From NCBI RefSeq assembly GCF_001187725.1, contig NZ_LGIQ01000005.1, positions 867,350-931,349 on the forward strand: a stretch of 64,000 bases of DNA, read 5' to 3'. Positions 8,761 through 21,289 of the stretch are shown piece after piece (position 1 is the stretch's first letter; each line of letters begins with the position of its first letter). A program made the translations under genes and the position numbers. A model generated the notes under the pieces. It searched no databases and was not told the DNA's origin. It saw only the letters and a program-made list of their open reading frames with translations. The DNA is from Brevibacillus reuszeri (GTDB lineage Bacteria; Bacillota; Bacilli; Brevibacillales; Brevibacillaceae).

Positions 8761-9948
8761 TCAGTTGCGTGAGAAGGTATGGTAGACGATGAACTCATCG
8801 TGAGAAAGCGGAATCACTTCATCTGCACGGTAACCACCGACAAGCTTTTTGTGAATTTGCGGTGGGGTCCCGGCAATGATGCTGGAAGAGGCAATGTCGA
8901 CCCGATGGATATGCGTCCGTGGATCAAGAGGGATTTCAATCGCAAAAATCGGTTTGTCAATCGTAAACGTTTTAGTCTTGAGGCCATTTACCATAGCAGT
9001 CAAGGTGAATGGTTTTATCGTTTTCGCTGATGGTCCTGGAACAGAGCCTTTCATCAGAAGGATGTGTGACGGGTTCGTTGGATCAGATTCAACCATGACC
9101 CGCAGGACGGGAGGAGCCCATAAATCAGGAAAGCGGTTCATGCTTGTAATTCGCGTGGAATTGGAAGGGAAGGTCTTGTACTGTTTTAATAAGTCGATGA
9201 CGCCCATCCCCCGATATTGTGATACATGGGACACCCAGCCACTAGGTATGTTCAAATAATGCTTGGCTAGCGATTTAAACACCTCGGGTATCCCAATGGA
9301 ATGCCACTGTGTCGCGGATTTGCAGGTGGCGTGAACGCGTGCATTTGCGAAAAATTCAGGGACAAAGCCGATTTGATGAAATTTGGCAATCCGCATCCAT
9401 AGCTCGTAGTCCATGCAGAAGTGAAGCTTTTCATCCACGCCCCCCATCTGTTTGACAACGTGACTGCGAATAAAGGCCGCAGGCTGACAGACGCAGCACG
9501 TATAAAACAGTCGCTTGGCATCAGCGTGCTCGGAAGGAAATGTATTAACAGCTTGGCTGTGCTCGTTTATGACCTGACATTTGCCATGAACCATGCCCCA
9601 ACCGGGGTTTTGTAAAAATGCATAAACCGCCTTGCGAATCGCACCAGGCAAGTAAGTATCATCAGAGTTCAGCCAGCCAATGATGGCTCCTTGTGCTCTG
9701 GCGAAGCCTTTGTTTATCGCATGAGATTGTCCGCGGTCAGGCTCAGAGATATATCGAAAACGGCTGTCTGCTTCTGCATACTCCTGCAAAATAGCCAGTG
9801 TATCATCCGTTGAACCGCCATCTATGACAATCATTTCGATGTTGGTGTAATCCTGAAGAAGTACACTGTTAATCGTCTCACGGATAAATTTTCCCTGATT
9901 ATATGAAGGGGTTACGATGCTGACGAGAGGAAGCTGGGAGCTAGACAT
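8761..9948 (-). CDS. Family 2 glycosyltransferase (paralogue of the one at 20048-21289)
   Basis: This is a 395-residue protein. The ATG at 9948 follows AAAGGAG by 8 bases; the frame stays open upstream to 10041, but without a ribosome site. The GT-A domain occupies about residues 8-250: VSIVTPSYNQGKFI, DGGSTDDT at 43-50, and GWLNSDDTYLPG with the metal-binding DD at 96-97. The WcaA-like signature YELWMRIAKFHQIGFVPE follows. The C-terminal 130 residues are a separate, probably beta-rich module. It shares this whole layout with the gene at 20048-21289, including LWMRI and the VHAACKS-type motif. It probably adds a sugar to a growing glycan; donor and acceptor are unknown. Confidence 0.9.
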   Translation of the reverse strand: MSSSQLPLVSIVTPSYNQGKFIRETINSVLLQDYTNIEMIVIDGGSTDDTLAILQEYAEADSRFRYISEPDRGQSHAINKGFARAQGAIIGWLNSDDTYLPGAIRKAVYAFLQNPGWGMVHGKCQVINEHSQAVNTFPSEHADAKRLFYTCCVCQPAAFIRSHVVKQMGGVDEKLHFCMDYELWMRIAKFHQIGFVPEFFANARVHATCKSATQWHSIGIPEVFKSLAKHYLNIPSGWVSHVSQYRGMGVIDLLKQYKTFPSNSTRITSMNRFPDLWAPPVLRVMVESDPTNPSHILLMKGSVPGPSAKTIKPFTLTAMVNGLKTKTFTIDKPIFAIEIPLDPRTHIHRVDIASSSIIAGTPPQIHKKLVGGYRADEVIPLSHDEFIVYHTFSRN

Positions 9949-10086
9949 ATGTGTCACTCCTTTCAAGAAGTAGGGCGCCTGATAAAACGGCGTGTCTAAA
10001 ATAGGATATGTACAAGGAGATAGATTTGCATCGGGATACATTTCTTATTTTGAAAAAGGATACTGGTGGGTGTGAAACAAAACAAC

Positions 10087-10127
10087 AAAAGAGTGCCGCC
10101 ACTCGTTGGAATGGCAGACACTCTTTT
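10087..10127 (-). terminator. Terminator after the methyltransferase gene
   Basis: The stem AAAAGAGTG / CACTCTTTT has an inner pairing of GCC with GGC and is followed on the minus strand by a T-rich tract (TTTTGTTGTTTTG). It lies between the minus-strand genes ending at 10142 and starting at 9948. Confidence 0.8.
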
Positions 10128-10141
10128 GGAAAATGCTTTCT

Positions 10142-10990
10142 TTACAAATAGTCCGGGACTAACCCAGGATTGCGATAGATGCGCAGTAATTCAGCGTAAG
10201 AATCTGCGGCTGTTTCCTTGCCGCTGATTGCTCTGGCTACCATGGTGACACGGCCAATCGGATAGTTGTTTTTGGTGCCCGAGCTGATTGTTTGAATGGT
10301 GTGTGGAAGCGGTTCGAACAATGTACTGGCAAGCATCTCCTTGAGACATTTGATCGAAGGCACCCAATACGTGGTGATATCGTGATAAATCCGATTCATG
10401 TTTCCGGGTGGACCGTTAAAGATCATTCTCGATTCAGTGTCATCAAGAATACAGGCTGTTTCGAGCAGCAAATGCCCCCCCGTTTTGACGACACTGCGCG
10501 CTTGTGAGATCGTCCATAACGGATCGCGTACGTGATATAAAAGTCCAGTATGCTGAACGATATCGAACAAATTGTGGCGTATATGCTGAGGGAAAGGGAG
10601 GGGTGTACTGAAATCGTCCATCAACAACACTTTCAAGCCTTCCCATAAGGTATAGGGAGAAATGTTGTACAAAGGAAGTACTTTACTACCCAATATGTCC
10701 TTGCAAAGCTCAAAGTTGGAGTAAAGTGGCTGCATGCAATCAGTAGCCACGACAAGCGAAGCTCCGAGCTTTTCTGCCTCAAAGGCCCACATGCCATCGA
10801 AGCTGGCAATGTCGAGGACGCGTTTTCCTGCATAATTCAGATGTTGCCTCGCTTTGCGCGTGCTTTCCCAGAGCGGTTCCAAAATAGCGACACCTGGTGT
10901 AGATATCGCCGGACGTAGTGTGATTTTATGGTACCAGCTGCGCTTATTGATCTCAGCTAGAATTTCACTGTCTGTCCATGTTCCTCCCAC
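10142..10990 (-). CDS. SAM-dependent methyltransferase, class I
   Basis: This is a 282-residue protein. I place the start at GTG 10990, 7 bases after a perfect AAGGAGG. The frame extends to 11236, but the added residues are low-quality and would overlap the divergent gene. Class I motifs are visible: KRVLDIASFDGMWAFEAEKLG (motif I with the acidic VVATDC end of strand 2), then FDIVQHTGLLYHVRDP (motif IV/post) and GGHLLLET. The layout resembles small methyltransferases of the DUF1698 / Methyltransf_9 type. It stands between glycosyltransferase genes and probably O-methylates a sugar or an anchor; the substrate cannot be told from the sequence. Confidence 0.85.
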   Translation of the reverse strand: MGGTWTDSEILAEINKRSWYHKITLRPAISTPGVAILEPLWESTRKARQHLNYAGKRVLDIASFDGMWAFEAEKLGASLVVATDCMQPLYSNFELCKDILGSKVLPLYNISPYTLWEGLKVLLMDDFSTPLPFPQHIRHNLFDIVQHTGLLYHVRDPLWTISQARSVVKTGGHLLLETACILDDTESRMIFNGPPGNMNRIYHDITTYWVPSIKCLKEMLASTLFEPLPHTIQTISSGTKNNYPIGRVTMVARAISGKETAADSYAELLRIYRNPGLVPDYL

Positions 10991-11209
10991 TAAAATCCCT
11001 CCTTTTGGCAAAACCCAATCAAGCAAAGTCATTATGCTATCTTTACGATATGTGCACATAGGAAGACGGGAAACGGGGGAGAAGCCCCAAATTCCATACA
11101 TAGGATTTAAAAATTTAGGCGGGAAGCCCACGACAGTTGGCCGTTTCCGAGCCTTCTTCCGAGGAATAGGGTGAAAGGAACAATGAATGGAAAAGGAGGG
11201 GTGTAAGCG

Positions 11210-12058
11210 ATGACCTTGCCTATCATTTTCATGCACAGGGGAGACGATGATTATCTAACCTTCAGCCTACGGCAAGCCAAGTTAAGCAACCCCCATTCGC
11301 CTGTCTATCTGCTTGGCAAAGAGGCGAATCGAAAATTTGCTACCGCCGGAATCATTCATGAACAGCTAGATAACCATATGACAACCGCAAAAGCCTTTGC
11401 CCAGGTTTATCAACATATGCACGTCATGAGCTATGAATATAACCTATTTTGCTTCCAAAGATGGTTTATCCTGCGTGATTTTATGCGAAAGAATGGAATG
11501 CAGAGCTGCTTTTATCTGGATTCGGATGTGATGTTATATACAAATATTTCTAAGTTGGAGTATCAATCATTTTCCATGGAATTCGCATGGACAAGTTTTG
11601 TAGGCATCGATACATTGGATCGCTTTTGCAATCTCATGATGAAATATTTTGTCCATCCGGTCATGTTCAGTCAGCTCGTTCAAAAGACGATTGAATACGA
11701 TCAGGTAATCAACGGCGTTCCACTTGTCTCTGACATGGTCCTCTGCTTGTTGTATTATCGCCACTACTCAGGCAAGGTGCATACCCATGGAACTTTCGGC
11801 GATACGTTCTTCGATGAAAACATTAATCGTCCATTATGGGCTGAGGCTTTGGACAAAAAGAAAAAAGTGTATGTATATGAAGGGATCCTTTATTGCAAGG
11901 ATGAGGCGAGCGGCACCTTTAAACGAATCAATTCGCTTCATTTTCAAGGACTAAATTCCAAAAGCTATATGGGGGATTTTTTATGCTCTAACATTCCGCA
12001 AAGCACGGGAGCTCACTATTACGACTATATGACAAGACGATGGACGCCAGTGAAATAA
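11210..12058 (+). CDS. Putative glycosyltransferase with DXD motif (paralogue of 22420-23271)
   Basis: This is a 282-residue protein. The ATG at 11210 lies 10 bases after AAGGAGG. The order IIFMHRGDDDYLTFSLRQA, VYLLG, FQRWFILRDFM, then YLDSDVMLY (a DXD motif at about residues 103-105) and SMEFAWTSFVG fits a GT-A fold related to capsule or LPS glycosyltransferases. The family name is not clear. It is about as long as, and clearly homologous to, the product of 22420-23271, with shared FQRWFIL, LDSDV, SMEF and SLHFQG motifs. It leads the plus-strand sugar operon, 158 bp before manC. Its acceptor is unknown. Confidence 0.78.
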   Translation: MTLPIIFMHRGDDDYLTFSLRQAKLSNPHSPVYLLGKEANRKFATAGIIHEQLDNHMTTAKAFAQVYQHMHVMSYEYNLFCFQRWFILRDFMRKNGMQSCFYLDSDVMLYTNISKLEYQSFSMEFAWTSFVGIDTLDRFCNLMMKYFVHPVMFSQLVQKTIEYDQVINGVPLVSDMVLCLLYYRHYSGKVHTHGTFGDTFFDENINRPLWAEALDKKKKVYVYEGILYCKDEASGTFKRINSLHFQGLNSKSYMGDFLCSNIPQSTGAHYYDYMTRRWTPVK

Positions 12059-12216
12059 TTGCATAGGCCGTGTACCTGGCAGGCGGGGGTTTTTGCTATC
12101 GCAGACAATCGCAATAGTCGGGAGAATCGACCATTTTAGCGGGTAAAACGGTCATCCCTATATCTCTGTTCATATGATGATTCATGCGTAAAGTATAACG
12201 GACAGAGGTGGCCTAG

Positions 12217-13596
12217 ATGAAACTGGTATTGCTGTCGGGCGGTTCAGGGAAAAGGTTGTGGCCGCTCTCCAACGATGTTCGCTCCAAGCAGTTTTTAAAG
12301 CTGATCAAGAGTCAAAGCAGTGGACCTGAGTCAATGGTCCAGAGAATGTGGAGACAGCTCGCTTCCACTCAGTGTTTGGATATGACCTTTATCTCGACGA
12401 GCCAATCACAAGTAGACCTGATAGATAGCCAACTTGGAATGAATGTCCCTCTCATACTGGAACCGCAGAAACGGGATACTTTTCCTGCTATCTCCCTGAT
12501 CGCGAGCTATTTGCATAGTGTAAAAAAGTTCAGTCTGGACGAAATTATAACGATCATGCCCGTTGATTCCTATGTGGAGGATCATTTTTTCCAGAAGCTA
12601 AAGCAATTGGAGAAGGTGATCGAAGCATCCGGCGCAGATTTGGCATTGATGGGTGTGAGACCTACGTATCCATCAACGAAATATGGCTATATCGTTCCTG
12701 AGCCACCAGCTCCAGATGGAAAGAAGAGCTCCCCGCTTTATCAAAAGGTAGCCGGCTTTACAGAAAAGCCTACGGAAGAACAGGCGAAAAAGCTGCTTGC
12801 CAAACAGGCACTCTGGAATTGCGGCGTCTTTGCTTTTCGTTTGGGCTACATGCTTGAGGAGATGGACAAAAGGAAGCTTCCGACCGATTACGGGCAATTG
12901 ATGGAAAAGTATTCAGAGCTTCCGAAAATCAGCTTTGACTATGAAGTGGTGGAAAAAGCAAAGCATGTGGTGGTCGTTCCCTACGACGGAGAATGGAAGG
13001 ACTTGGGGACCTGGAATACGCTTACAGAGGAAATGAGTGATCTTTCTGTTGGGCGCGTGCATCTGGAGGAAAGCAGTAATACACATGTCATCAATGAGCT
13101 GGACTTGCCGATCGTGTCCATAGGTGTGTCTGATTTGGTGATCGCTGCCAGCCCGGATGGCATTCTGATATCTGCGAAAGAAAAAAGTCATGTCATTAAG
13201 GATATCGCAAGCGACTGGAGCCAGCGCCCGATGTTTGAAGAAAGACGCTGGGGCTGGTATCATGTGCTGCAATTTCAGAAGATGAGTGAAAAGGTAGAGG
13301 TTTTGACGAAGCGGCTCCATATTCATGCCGACAAAAATTTGAGCTATCAATACCATCACTACCGAAGCGAGGTATGGATGGTAGTGGAGGGCGAAGGAGA
13401 TTTTGTGCTAAATGACCGCTTATTTCGCATTCGCCCTGGTGATGTGCTCGAAATACCAGTGGGTGCTAAGCATGCCATCAAAGCCATTAGCGATCTGGAC
13501 ATTATCGAGGTGCAAATGGGCAGTAGATTAATAGAAGAAGATATTGTTCGCTTAGGCATGAGCTGGAATGACATTCTCGAAATGGTCAGTGAGTAG
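12217..13596 (+). CDS. manC: Mannose-1-phosphate guanylyltransferase, probably with mannose-6-phosphate isomerase domain
   Basis: This is a 459-residue protein that makes GDP-mannose from mannose-1-phosphate and GTP. The nucleotidyltransferase signature LSGGSGKRLWPLS at residues 5-17 is followed by KQFLKL, EPQKRDTFPAI and the FTEKP block (VAGFTEKPTEEQA). The C-terminal 120 residues contain a cupin fold (YHHYRSEVWMVVEGEG, RIRPGDVLEIPVGAKHAI) typical of the type II phosphomannose isomerase part of bifunctional ManC/AlgA enzymes. A possible ribosome site, GAGGTGG, lies 5 bases before the ATG. With the phosphohexomutase at 23992 and the dehydratase at 26087 it supplies GDP-mannose for the deoxy sugars. 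It is followed directly by rfbG with only 2 bp between. Confidence 0.93.
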   Translation: MKLVLLSGGSGKRLWPLSNDVRSKQFLKLIKSQSSGPESMVQRMWRQLASTQCLDMTFISTSQSQVDLIDSQLGMNVPLILEPQKRDTFPAISLIASYLHSVKKFSLDEIITIMPVDSYVEDHFFQKLKQLEKVIEASGADLALMGVRPTYPSTKYGYIVPEPPAPDGKKSSPLYQKVAGFTEKPTEEQAKKLLAKQALWNCGVFAFRLGYMLEEMDKRKLPTDYGQLMEKYSELPKISFDYEVVEKAKHVVVVPYDGEWKDLGTWNTLTEEMSDLSVGRVHLEESSNTHVINELDLPIVSIGVSDLVIAASPDGILISAKEKSHVIKDIASDWSQRPMFEERRWGWYHVLQFQKMSEKVEVLTKRLHIHADKNLSYQYHHYRSEVWMVVEGEGDFVLNDRLFRIRPGDVLEIPVGAKHAIKAISDLDIIEVQMGSRLIEEDIVRLGMSWNDILEMVSE

Positions 13597-13598
13597 CG

Positions 13599-14693
13599 AT
13601 GATGCTAGATAAAGGATTCTGGAAGAGCAAAAATGTTTTTTTAACAGGGCATACAGGCTTTAAAGGGTCATGGATGTGCCTGGTTCTTCATGCGCTAGGC
13701 GCCCAGATAACAGGGTATTCGCTTGCCCCGCAGACAAAGCCGAGTTTGTTTCAGCATTGTGGTATCGAAGCTTTGCTCCATTCCCATATTTGCGGAGATG
13801 TTCGCAATAAAGACGACGTAACCAAAGTACTCCTGGTTGCGCAGCCTGATATCGTGATTCATATGGCAGCCCAGCCCTTGGTCGGCATGTCGTATGTCGA
13901 TCCGCTTACAACCTACGAGACAAATGTCATGGGGACTGTGCATGTATTCGAAGCGATACGAAAAGCTTCTCTGGTACAGGCGCCGATCAAGGCAGTGATC
14001 AATGTCACAACGGATAAATGCTACGAAAACAAGGAATGGTCCTGGGGTTATCGCGAGGTGGACACGCTGGGTGGGCATGATCCGTACTCCAATAGCAAGG
14101 CTTGCTCTGAATTGGTAACGGCCAGCTATCGACAATCCTTTTTCCGATCTGGTGCTGCCGCTCATCAGATCGGTATCGCAACAGCACGGGCGGGGAATGT
14201 GATAGGAGGCGGGGACTGGACCGAAGGCCGGCTCATTCCTGACCTGCTGCGATCCTTATTAAATGGGGAGAAGGTCGTGCTTCGTCATCCGTATGCGATA
14301 CGACCGTGGCAGCATGTTCTTGAATCCGTATGCGGATACTTGCTGCTCGCAGAAAAGCTCTGGAAAGACGGGCAGCGCTATTCCTCAAGCTGGAATTTTG
14401 GTCCGTCCCCTGAAGATGCAAAAACGGTAGAGTGGGTTACGGCACGGCTTTGCGAGAAATGGGGGGCAGAGGCATCCTATCAAATTACGGGCAGCTCGCC
14501 CTTCCATGAAGCGACTTATTTAAAGCTCGACTGCTCAAAAGCGATTACTGAGCTGGGCTGGCGTCCTCGCTGGTCGCTGGAGCAAGCACTCGATGCTGTT
14601 GTGGAGTGGACAAGAGCCTACCAGCAGAAAAAAGAGATGCAGCACTTTTGCCTTGAGCAGATTGATCATTATTTGAAGGAGGGGGCTTCATGA
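13599..14693 (+). CDS. rfbG: CDP-glucose 4,6-dehydratase
   Basis: This is a 364-residue extended short-chain dehydrogenase that converts CDP-D-glucose to CDP-4-keto-6-deoxy-D-glucose. The NAD-binding motif TGHTGFKGSWM is at residues 16-26, the HMAAQPLVGMSY segment at about 87-99, VTTDKCYENKEW at about 136-147 with the active-site Thr/Asp/Lys area, and DPYSNSKACSE carries the YxxxK pair. These signatures separate RfbG from GDP- and dTDP-specific relatives. It overlaps the next gene by 4 bp (ATGA), so the two are translationally coupled. Its own ribosome site is weak and probably relies on coupling to manC. Confidence 0.95.
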   Translation: MMLDKGFWKSKNVFLTGHTGFKGSWMCLVLHALGAQITGYSLAPQTKPSLFQHCGIEALLHSHICGDVRNKDDVTKVLLVAQPDIVIHMAAQPLVGMSYVDPLTTYETNVMGTVHVFEAIRKASLVQAPIKAVINVTTDKCYENKEWSWGYREVDTLGGHDPYSNSKACSELVTASYRQSFFRSGAAAHQIGIATARAGNVIGGGDWTEGRLIPDLLRSLLNGEKVVLRHPYAIRPWQHVLESVCGYLLLAEKLWKDGQRYSSSWNFGPSPEDAKTVEWVTARLCEKWGAEASYQITGSSPFHEATYLKLDCSKAITELGWRPRWSLEQALDAVVEWTRAYQQKKEMQHFCLEQIDHYLKEGAS

Positions 14694-15457
14694 AGGTGGT
14701 CATTTTGGCTGGTGGATATGGCACGCGGATTGGAGAGGAATCACAGCTGAAACCAAAGCCCCTGATTGAAATAGGAGAAAAACCAATCATTTGCCATATC
14801 ATGTCGATCTATTCGCGGTACGGCTATAACGACTTTATTATTTGTCTGGGCTACAAAGGCTACATGATCAAGGAATATTTCGCACATTATTTTTTGTACC
14901 AGTCAGATGTTACGTTTGATTTTTCTAAGGGAAATGAACTCATTCTACACAATCAATGCCAGGACCCGTGGAAAGTAACGCTGATCGATACAGGCAAGGA
15001 TACGATGACGGGTGGCAGAATCAAGCGAATCCAACCGTATGTGGGAGATGAGCCCTTCATGCTCACCTACGGAGATGGTGTTTCCAGCGTGGATATCGAA
15101 AAACTGGTGTCCTATCATCGTTCACATGGAAAGATTGCGACCATTACAGCAACCCAGCCCCCCGGACGCTTTGGCGCTCTGGATCTGACAGCAGACGATC
15201 AGGTGAAGGGCTTTCAGGAAAAGCCGAATGGTGATGGCGGTTGGATAAACGCAGGCTTTTTCGTTCTGGAACCACAGATTTTTTCCTTTTTGATAGGAGA
15301 CGAGACAGTCTTTGAGCGGGAGCCGTTGGAGCAGCTGGCTCAAAATGGACAATTGGCGGCTTACAAGCATAATGGTTTCTGGCACCCGATGGATACGATG
15401 CGGGATAAAAATTACCTCGAGGCTTTATGGAAAAGCGGGAAGGCGGAATGGAAGTAA
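14690..15457 (+). CDS. rfbF: Glucose-1-phosphate cytidylyltransferase
   Basis: This is a 255-residue protein of the usual length. It activates glucose-1-phosphate with CTP to give CDP-glucose, the substrate of the preceding enzyme. Signatures are LAGGYGTRIGEES at residues 6-18, KPKPLIEIGEKPI, YGDGVSSVD (metal-binding Asp), PPGRFGAL, GFQEKPNGDGGWINAGFFV and GFWHPMDTMRDK. A good ribosome site (AAGGAGG) precedes the ATG inside the end of rfbG. The gene order rfbG-rfbF is swapped relative to the common F-G order, but the pair is functionally complete. Confidence 0.96.
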   Translation: MKVVILAGGYGTRIGEESQLKPKPLIEIGEKPIICHIMSIYSRYGYNDFIICLGYKGYMIKEYFAHYFLYQSDVTFDFSKGNELILHNQCQDPWKVTLIDTGKDTMTGGRIKRIQPYVGDEPFMLTYGDGVSSVDIEKLVSYHRSHGKIATITATQPPGRFGALDLTADDQVKGFQEKPNGDGGWINAGFFVLEPQIFSFLIGDETVFEREPLEQLAQNGQLAAYKHNGFWHPMDTMRDKNYLEALWKSGKAEWK

Positions 15458-15486
15458 GAGGACTTTCAGCGGGGAGGTAAATGGGG

Positions 15487-16386
15487 TTGAGAATCATGCT
15501 TACAGGAGCGACTGGATTTTTGGGAAGCCATTTGGCGCGGGCTCTCGTACGAAACAAGCATCATGTGGTCATCCTCAAGCGAAGCTTTTCAGATTGCTCG
15601 CGACTGGGAGATATAGCAGGGGAGCTCACAAGCTATGACCTGGATAAAACAGAGCTGCGTATCCCGTTTGAACGGCATCAGCCATTTGATGCGATCATTC
15701 ATACAGCAACCGCGTACGGGCGTCGTGATGAGTCGGACGCAGCACTGGTTGAGACCAACGTCACCTTCCCGCTCCAGCTCCTGCAAGCTTCTATTCAGCA
15801 TGGAACCGAACTATTCCTGAACACGGATACATTCTCACGAACAGCCCTTGCTTGGCAGGCAACGTATATGCTTGGGTATCACCTGACGAAAAAGCAGTTT
15901 GCGGAGTGGGGGAGCCATTTGTCCGCCATTCATCAAACTACGTTTGCAAATCTCAGGCTTGAGCATATATACGGACCCTTTGATCAATCGTCAAAGTTCA
16001 TCCCGTTTATTACCAATTGGTGCCTTCGAAACATAGCAGAATTGGCCGTGACCGCCGGTGAACAGAAAAGGGACTTTGTATATGTCGATGACGCTGTCAA
16101 CGCCTATCTGGTTTTGCTTGAAAATCGGTCGGCATTGCCGAAGGGGTTTGTGGAATATCAGGTGGGAACGGGTCAGGCTACCTCGATTCGTGAGCTGGTC
16201 CAAAAAATACATGCGCTGACCCATTCGTCTATTGAACTAAAATTCGGCGCCATTCCTTATCGAGAAAAGGAAATCATGTGCTCACAAGCTGACACGACAG
16301 CCCTCGAAAGGCTTGACTGGAAAAGCAAAGTGCGGCTCGAGGATGGGCTTGCCATGATGCTGGAGAGTGAAGAATTCGCCAAATGA
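15487..16386 (+). CDS. NAD-dependent epimerase/reductase, probably CDP-sugar specific (RfbJ-like)
   Basis: This is an extended short-chain dehydrogenase of about 299 residues. I prefer the TTG at 15487, 9 bases after GGGAGG, giving the canonical N-terminus MRIMLTGATGFLGSHL; the ATG at 15481 is only 3 bases from that site. The protein has GATGFLG, the HTATAYGR strand, YHLTKK (YxxxK) and a VYVDDAVNAY segment. Its place behind rfbF/rfbG suggests reduction or epimerisation of a CDP-4-keto sugar, as in CDP-abequose or CDP-paratose synthase. No rfbH dehydrase is visible, so the product would be a 6-deoxy rather than a 3,6-dideoxy hexose unless rfbH lies elsewhere. The exact product is not known. 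Confidence 0.85.
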   Translation: MRIMLTGATGFLGSHLARALVRNKHHVVILKRSFSDCSRLGDIAGELTSYDLDKTELRIPFERHQPFDAIIHTATAYGRRDESDAALVETNVTFPLQLLQASIQHGTELFLNTDTFSRTALAWQATYMLGYHLTKKQFAEWGSHLSAIHQTTFANLRLEHIYGPFDQSSKFIPFITNWCLRNIAELAVTAGEQKRDFVYVDDAVNAYLVLLENRSALPKGFVEYQVGTGQATSIRELVQKIHALTHSSIELKFGAIPYREKEIMCSQADTTALERLDWKSKVRLEDGLAMMLESEEFAK

Positions 16387-16401
16387 AGAGAAGGATAGGA
16401 T

Positions 16402-16434
16402 AAGAGCAGGGAGATGCTTCTCCTGCTCTTTTTC
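16402..16434. terminator. Terminator between convergent sugar operons
   Basis: The hairpin AGAGCAGGGAGA / TCTCCTGCTCT has a 4-base loop, is G+C-rich and has a TTTTT run on the plus-strand side. It ends the plus-strand operon just after 16386. The minus-strand operon stops at 16505. Confidence 0.85.
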
Positions 16435-16504
16435 GTTTCAGAGAAAGCCAAAAAACATGGCTAGCAGTAGCTGCCACGTTTCCTGGCCCTTTTTTATAGG
16501 GAAC

Positions 16505-17932
16505 TCAGAGCTGAATCGTTTTGTTTGTGCAGAATAAATCACCATGGAACGGCTTGATGAGCTCCAGCAGTTCCTGGTAGGTACTGATTTTGACGAAGGA
16601 ATCATCCCTTTTGATCAAATAAACATGATGGTAGAGAGAAAAGATGCGTACAAAAAGCTCGTTGGGATCTTTGGCGAAATAGCCACGCAAATTGTCAGGA
16701 TTAAATTCAATCACCAAATCAGGATCGAAATGCTGCAAGGTCTGAATGGCACCGGCTAAAGCCTGAACCTCCGAGCCCTCCACGTCGATTTTGATCAGGT
16801 CGATTCGGGATAACTGATTGTCTGCTACCCAGTCATCCAGACGCGTGCAGGTGATCGTATTCGTTGCCGCAGAGGTTGCTTCGCTGGCGATGAAGGACCA
16901 ACCGCCACCACGATCTACCTCGCAAAATTCGATGGTTCCGTTTCGATCAAATACGCCAAGTGGAACGGACTCTACATTTTGAATGTGGTTCTCCTCCAGC
17001 GTTTTCGTTAAAAAGCTGTAGTTGACGCTGGATGGTTCAAAAGCGTACACCTTGCCGGCAGAGGCAAGATAGCTCAGGGCGAGTGAAATAGTGCCGAGAT
17101 TGGCGCCGATATCGAGACAAACATAGTCGGGCTGAACCACTTTTTTCAACAGCTTGATTACATAATCCTCGTACAGGCCATCAGCCATTTCTACGTAATG
17201 AAGAACGCTTTGGTCTGAATGGCTGCCGTGGATCAAAAAGCTTTTCTGGTCGAAGGGCAGGCGGAACTGGACCGTTTTTGTCGCACTCAATGTCAGTGGA
17301 GGATGAATGCGAATTATATCATTTCTTACCTCAAAATGAAGGTCAGGACGCAGGGTAGCAACGTATTGCTGCAATTCCTGAATGGTCGGATAATCGTTGA
17401 GCAACGGATTTGGTCCGATAAAGCAGCGGGCATCGTCGATCAGAATGACATGATTTGTGATGGAATGAGATAAAATGGTGGCCAGTTCCTCTAGAATAGG
17501 TGTATCAAGATTGCCTTTTGCTGACTCTATGGAAAGAGGGATGTAATGACCGTCGAGCCAGAACAGGCAGGGCTCGTTGATTGTCTCCAATACGCGCGGA
17601 AGCACTTTGCCGCTGTCTCCGTGCAGGATCGATATATGAGGCTCTGCCGCAAAGTTGTTTTTGGCTGCCAGGAACAGGGCATCGTCCAATTCAACGGAAT
17701 AGATCTGAGAGAATTCCTGCTTCTGGGCGGCTACCATGTATCCGTGAAACGTTCCTGTTTCGATCAGTGTTCCCAGCTTAAACCGGGCTCCATATTCTTT
17801 GACAGCGGCAGTTTTCACATCATAAGGAGGCGATTCCAAAATCCAGAAATCCCAGGCCTCCTGCGCGGTCAGACCAGCAGGTACGCGCATTTCCGTTTGC
17901 CACATATGGCGAATTTCATTCATTCGCGACAT
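16505..17932 (-). CDS. Two-domain methyltransferase: N-terminal SAM-fold domain fused to FkbM domain
   Basis: This is a 475-residue protein. The ATG at 17932 is 7 bases after AGAAAGGAG; the frame is open to 18004 but without a site. Residues about 45-230 form a first Rossmann-type domain: TLIETGTFHGYM (motif I-like), IYSVELDD, FWLDGHY and VILIDDARCF. Residues about 255-450 form an FkbM domain: VCLDIGANLGTISLAL, VYAFEPSSVNYSF, and RIDLIKIDVEGSEVQAL, the FkbM hallmark. It probably methylates a sugar hydroxyl of the glycan made by this cluster; the role of the first domain is open. It is the last gene of the minus-strand operon. Confidence 0.88.
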   Translation of the reverse strand: MSRMNEIRHMWQTEMRVPAGLTAQEAWDFWILESPPYDVKTAAVKEYGARFKLGTLIETGTFHGYMVAAQKQEFSQIYSVELDDALFLAAKNNFAAEPHISILHGDSGKVLPRVLETINEPCLFWLDGHYIPLSIESAKGNLDTPILEELATILSHSITNHVILIDDARCFIGPNPLLNDYPTIQELQQYVATLRPDLHFEVRNDIIRIHPPLTLSATKTVQFRLPFDQKSFLIHGSHSDQSVLHYVEMADGLYEDYVIKLLKKVVQPDYVCLDIGANLGTISLALSYLASAGKVYAFEPSSVNYSFLTKTLEENHIQNVESVPLGVFDRNGTIEFCEVDRGGGWSFIASEATSAATNTITCTRLDDWVADNQLSRIDLIKIDVEGSEVQALAGAIQTLQHFDPDLVIEFNPDNLRGYFAKDPNELFVRIFSLYHHVYLIKRDDSFVKISTYQELLELIKPFHGDLFCTNKTIQL

Positions 17933-17955
17933 AATCATACTCCTTTCTGAAACGA

Positions 17956-21285
<3,330 letters not shown>

Positions 21286-21289
<4 letters not shown>

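Noticed and set aside
12160..12215. CATATGAT before manC as a sigma-K or sigma-E -10 element
   Set aside because: No matching -35 element is found at the required distance. Late-sporulation control of the sugar cluster remains possible but is not shown here.
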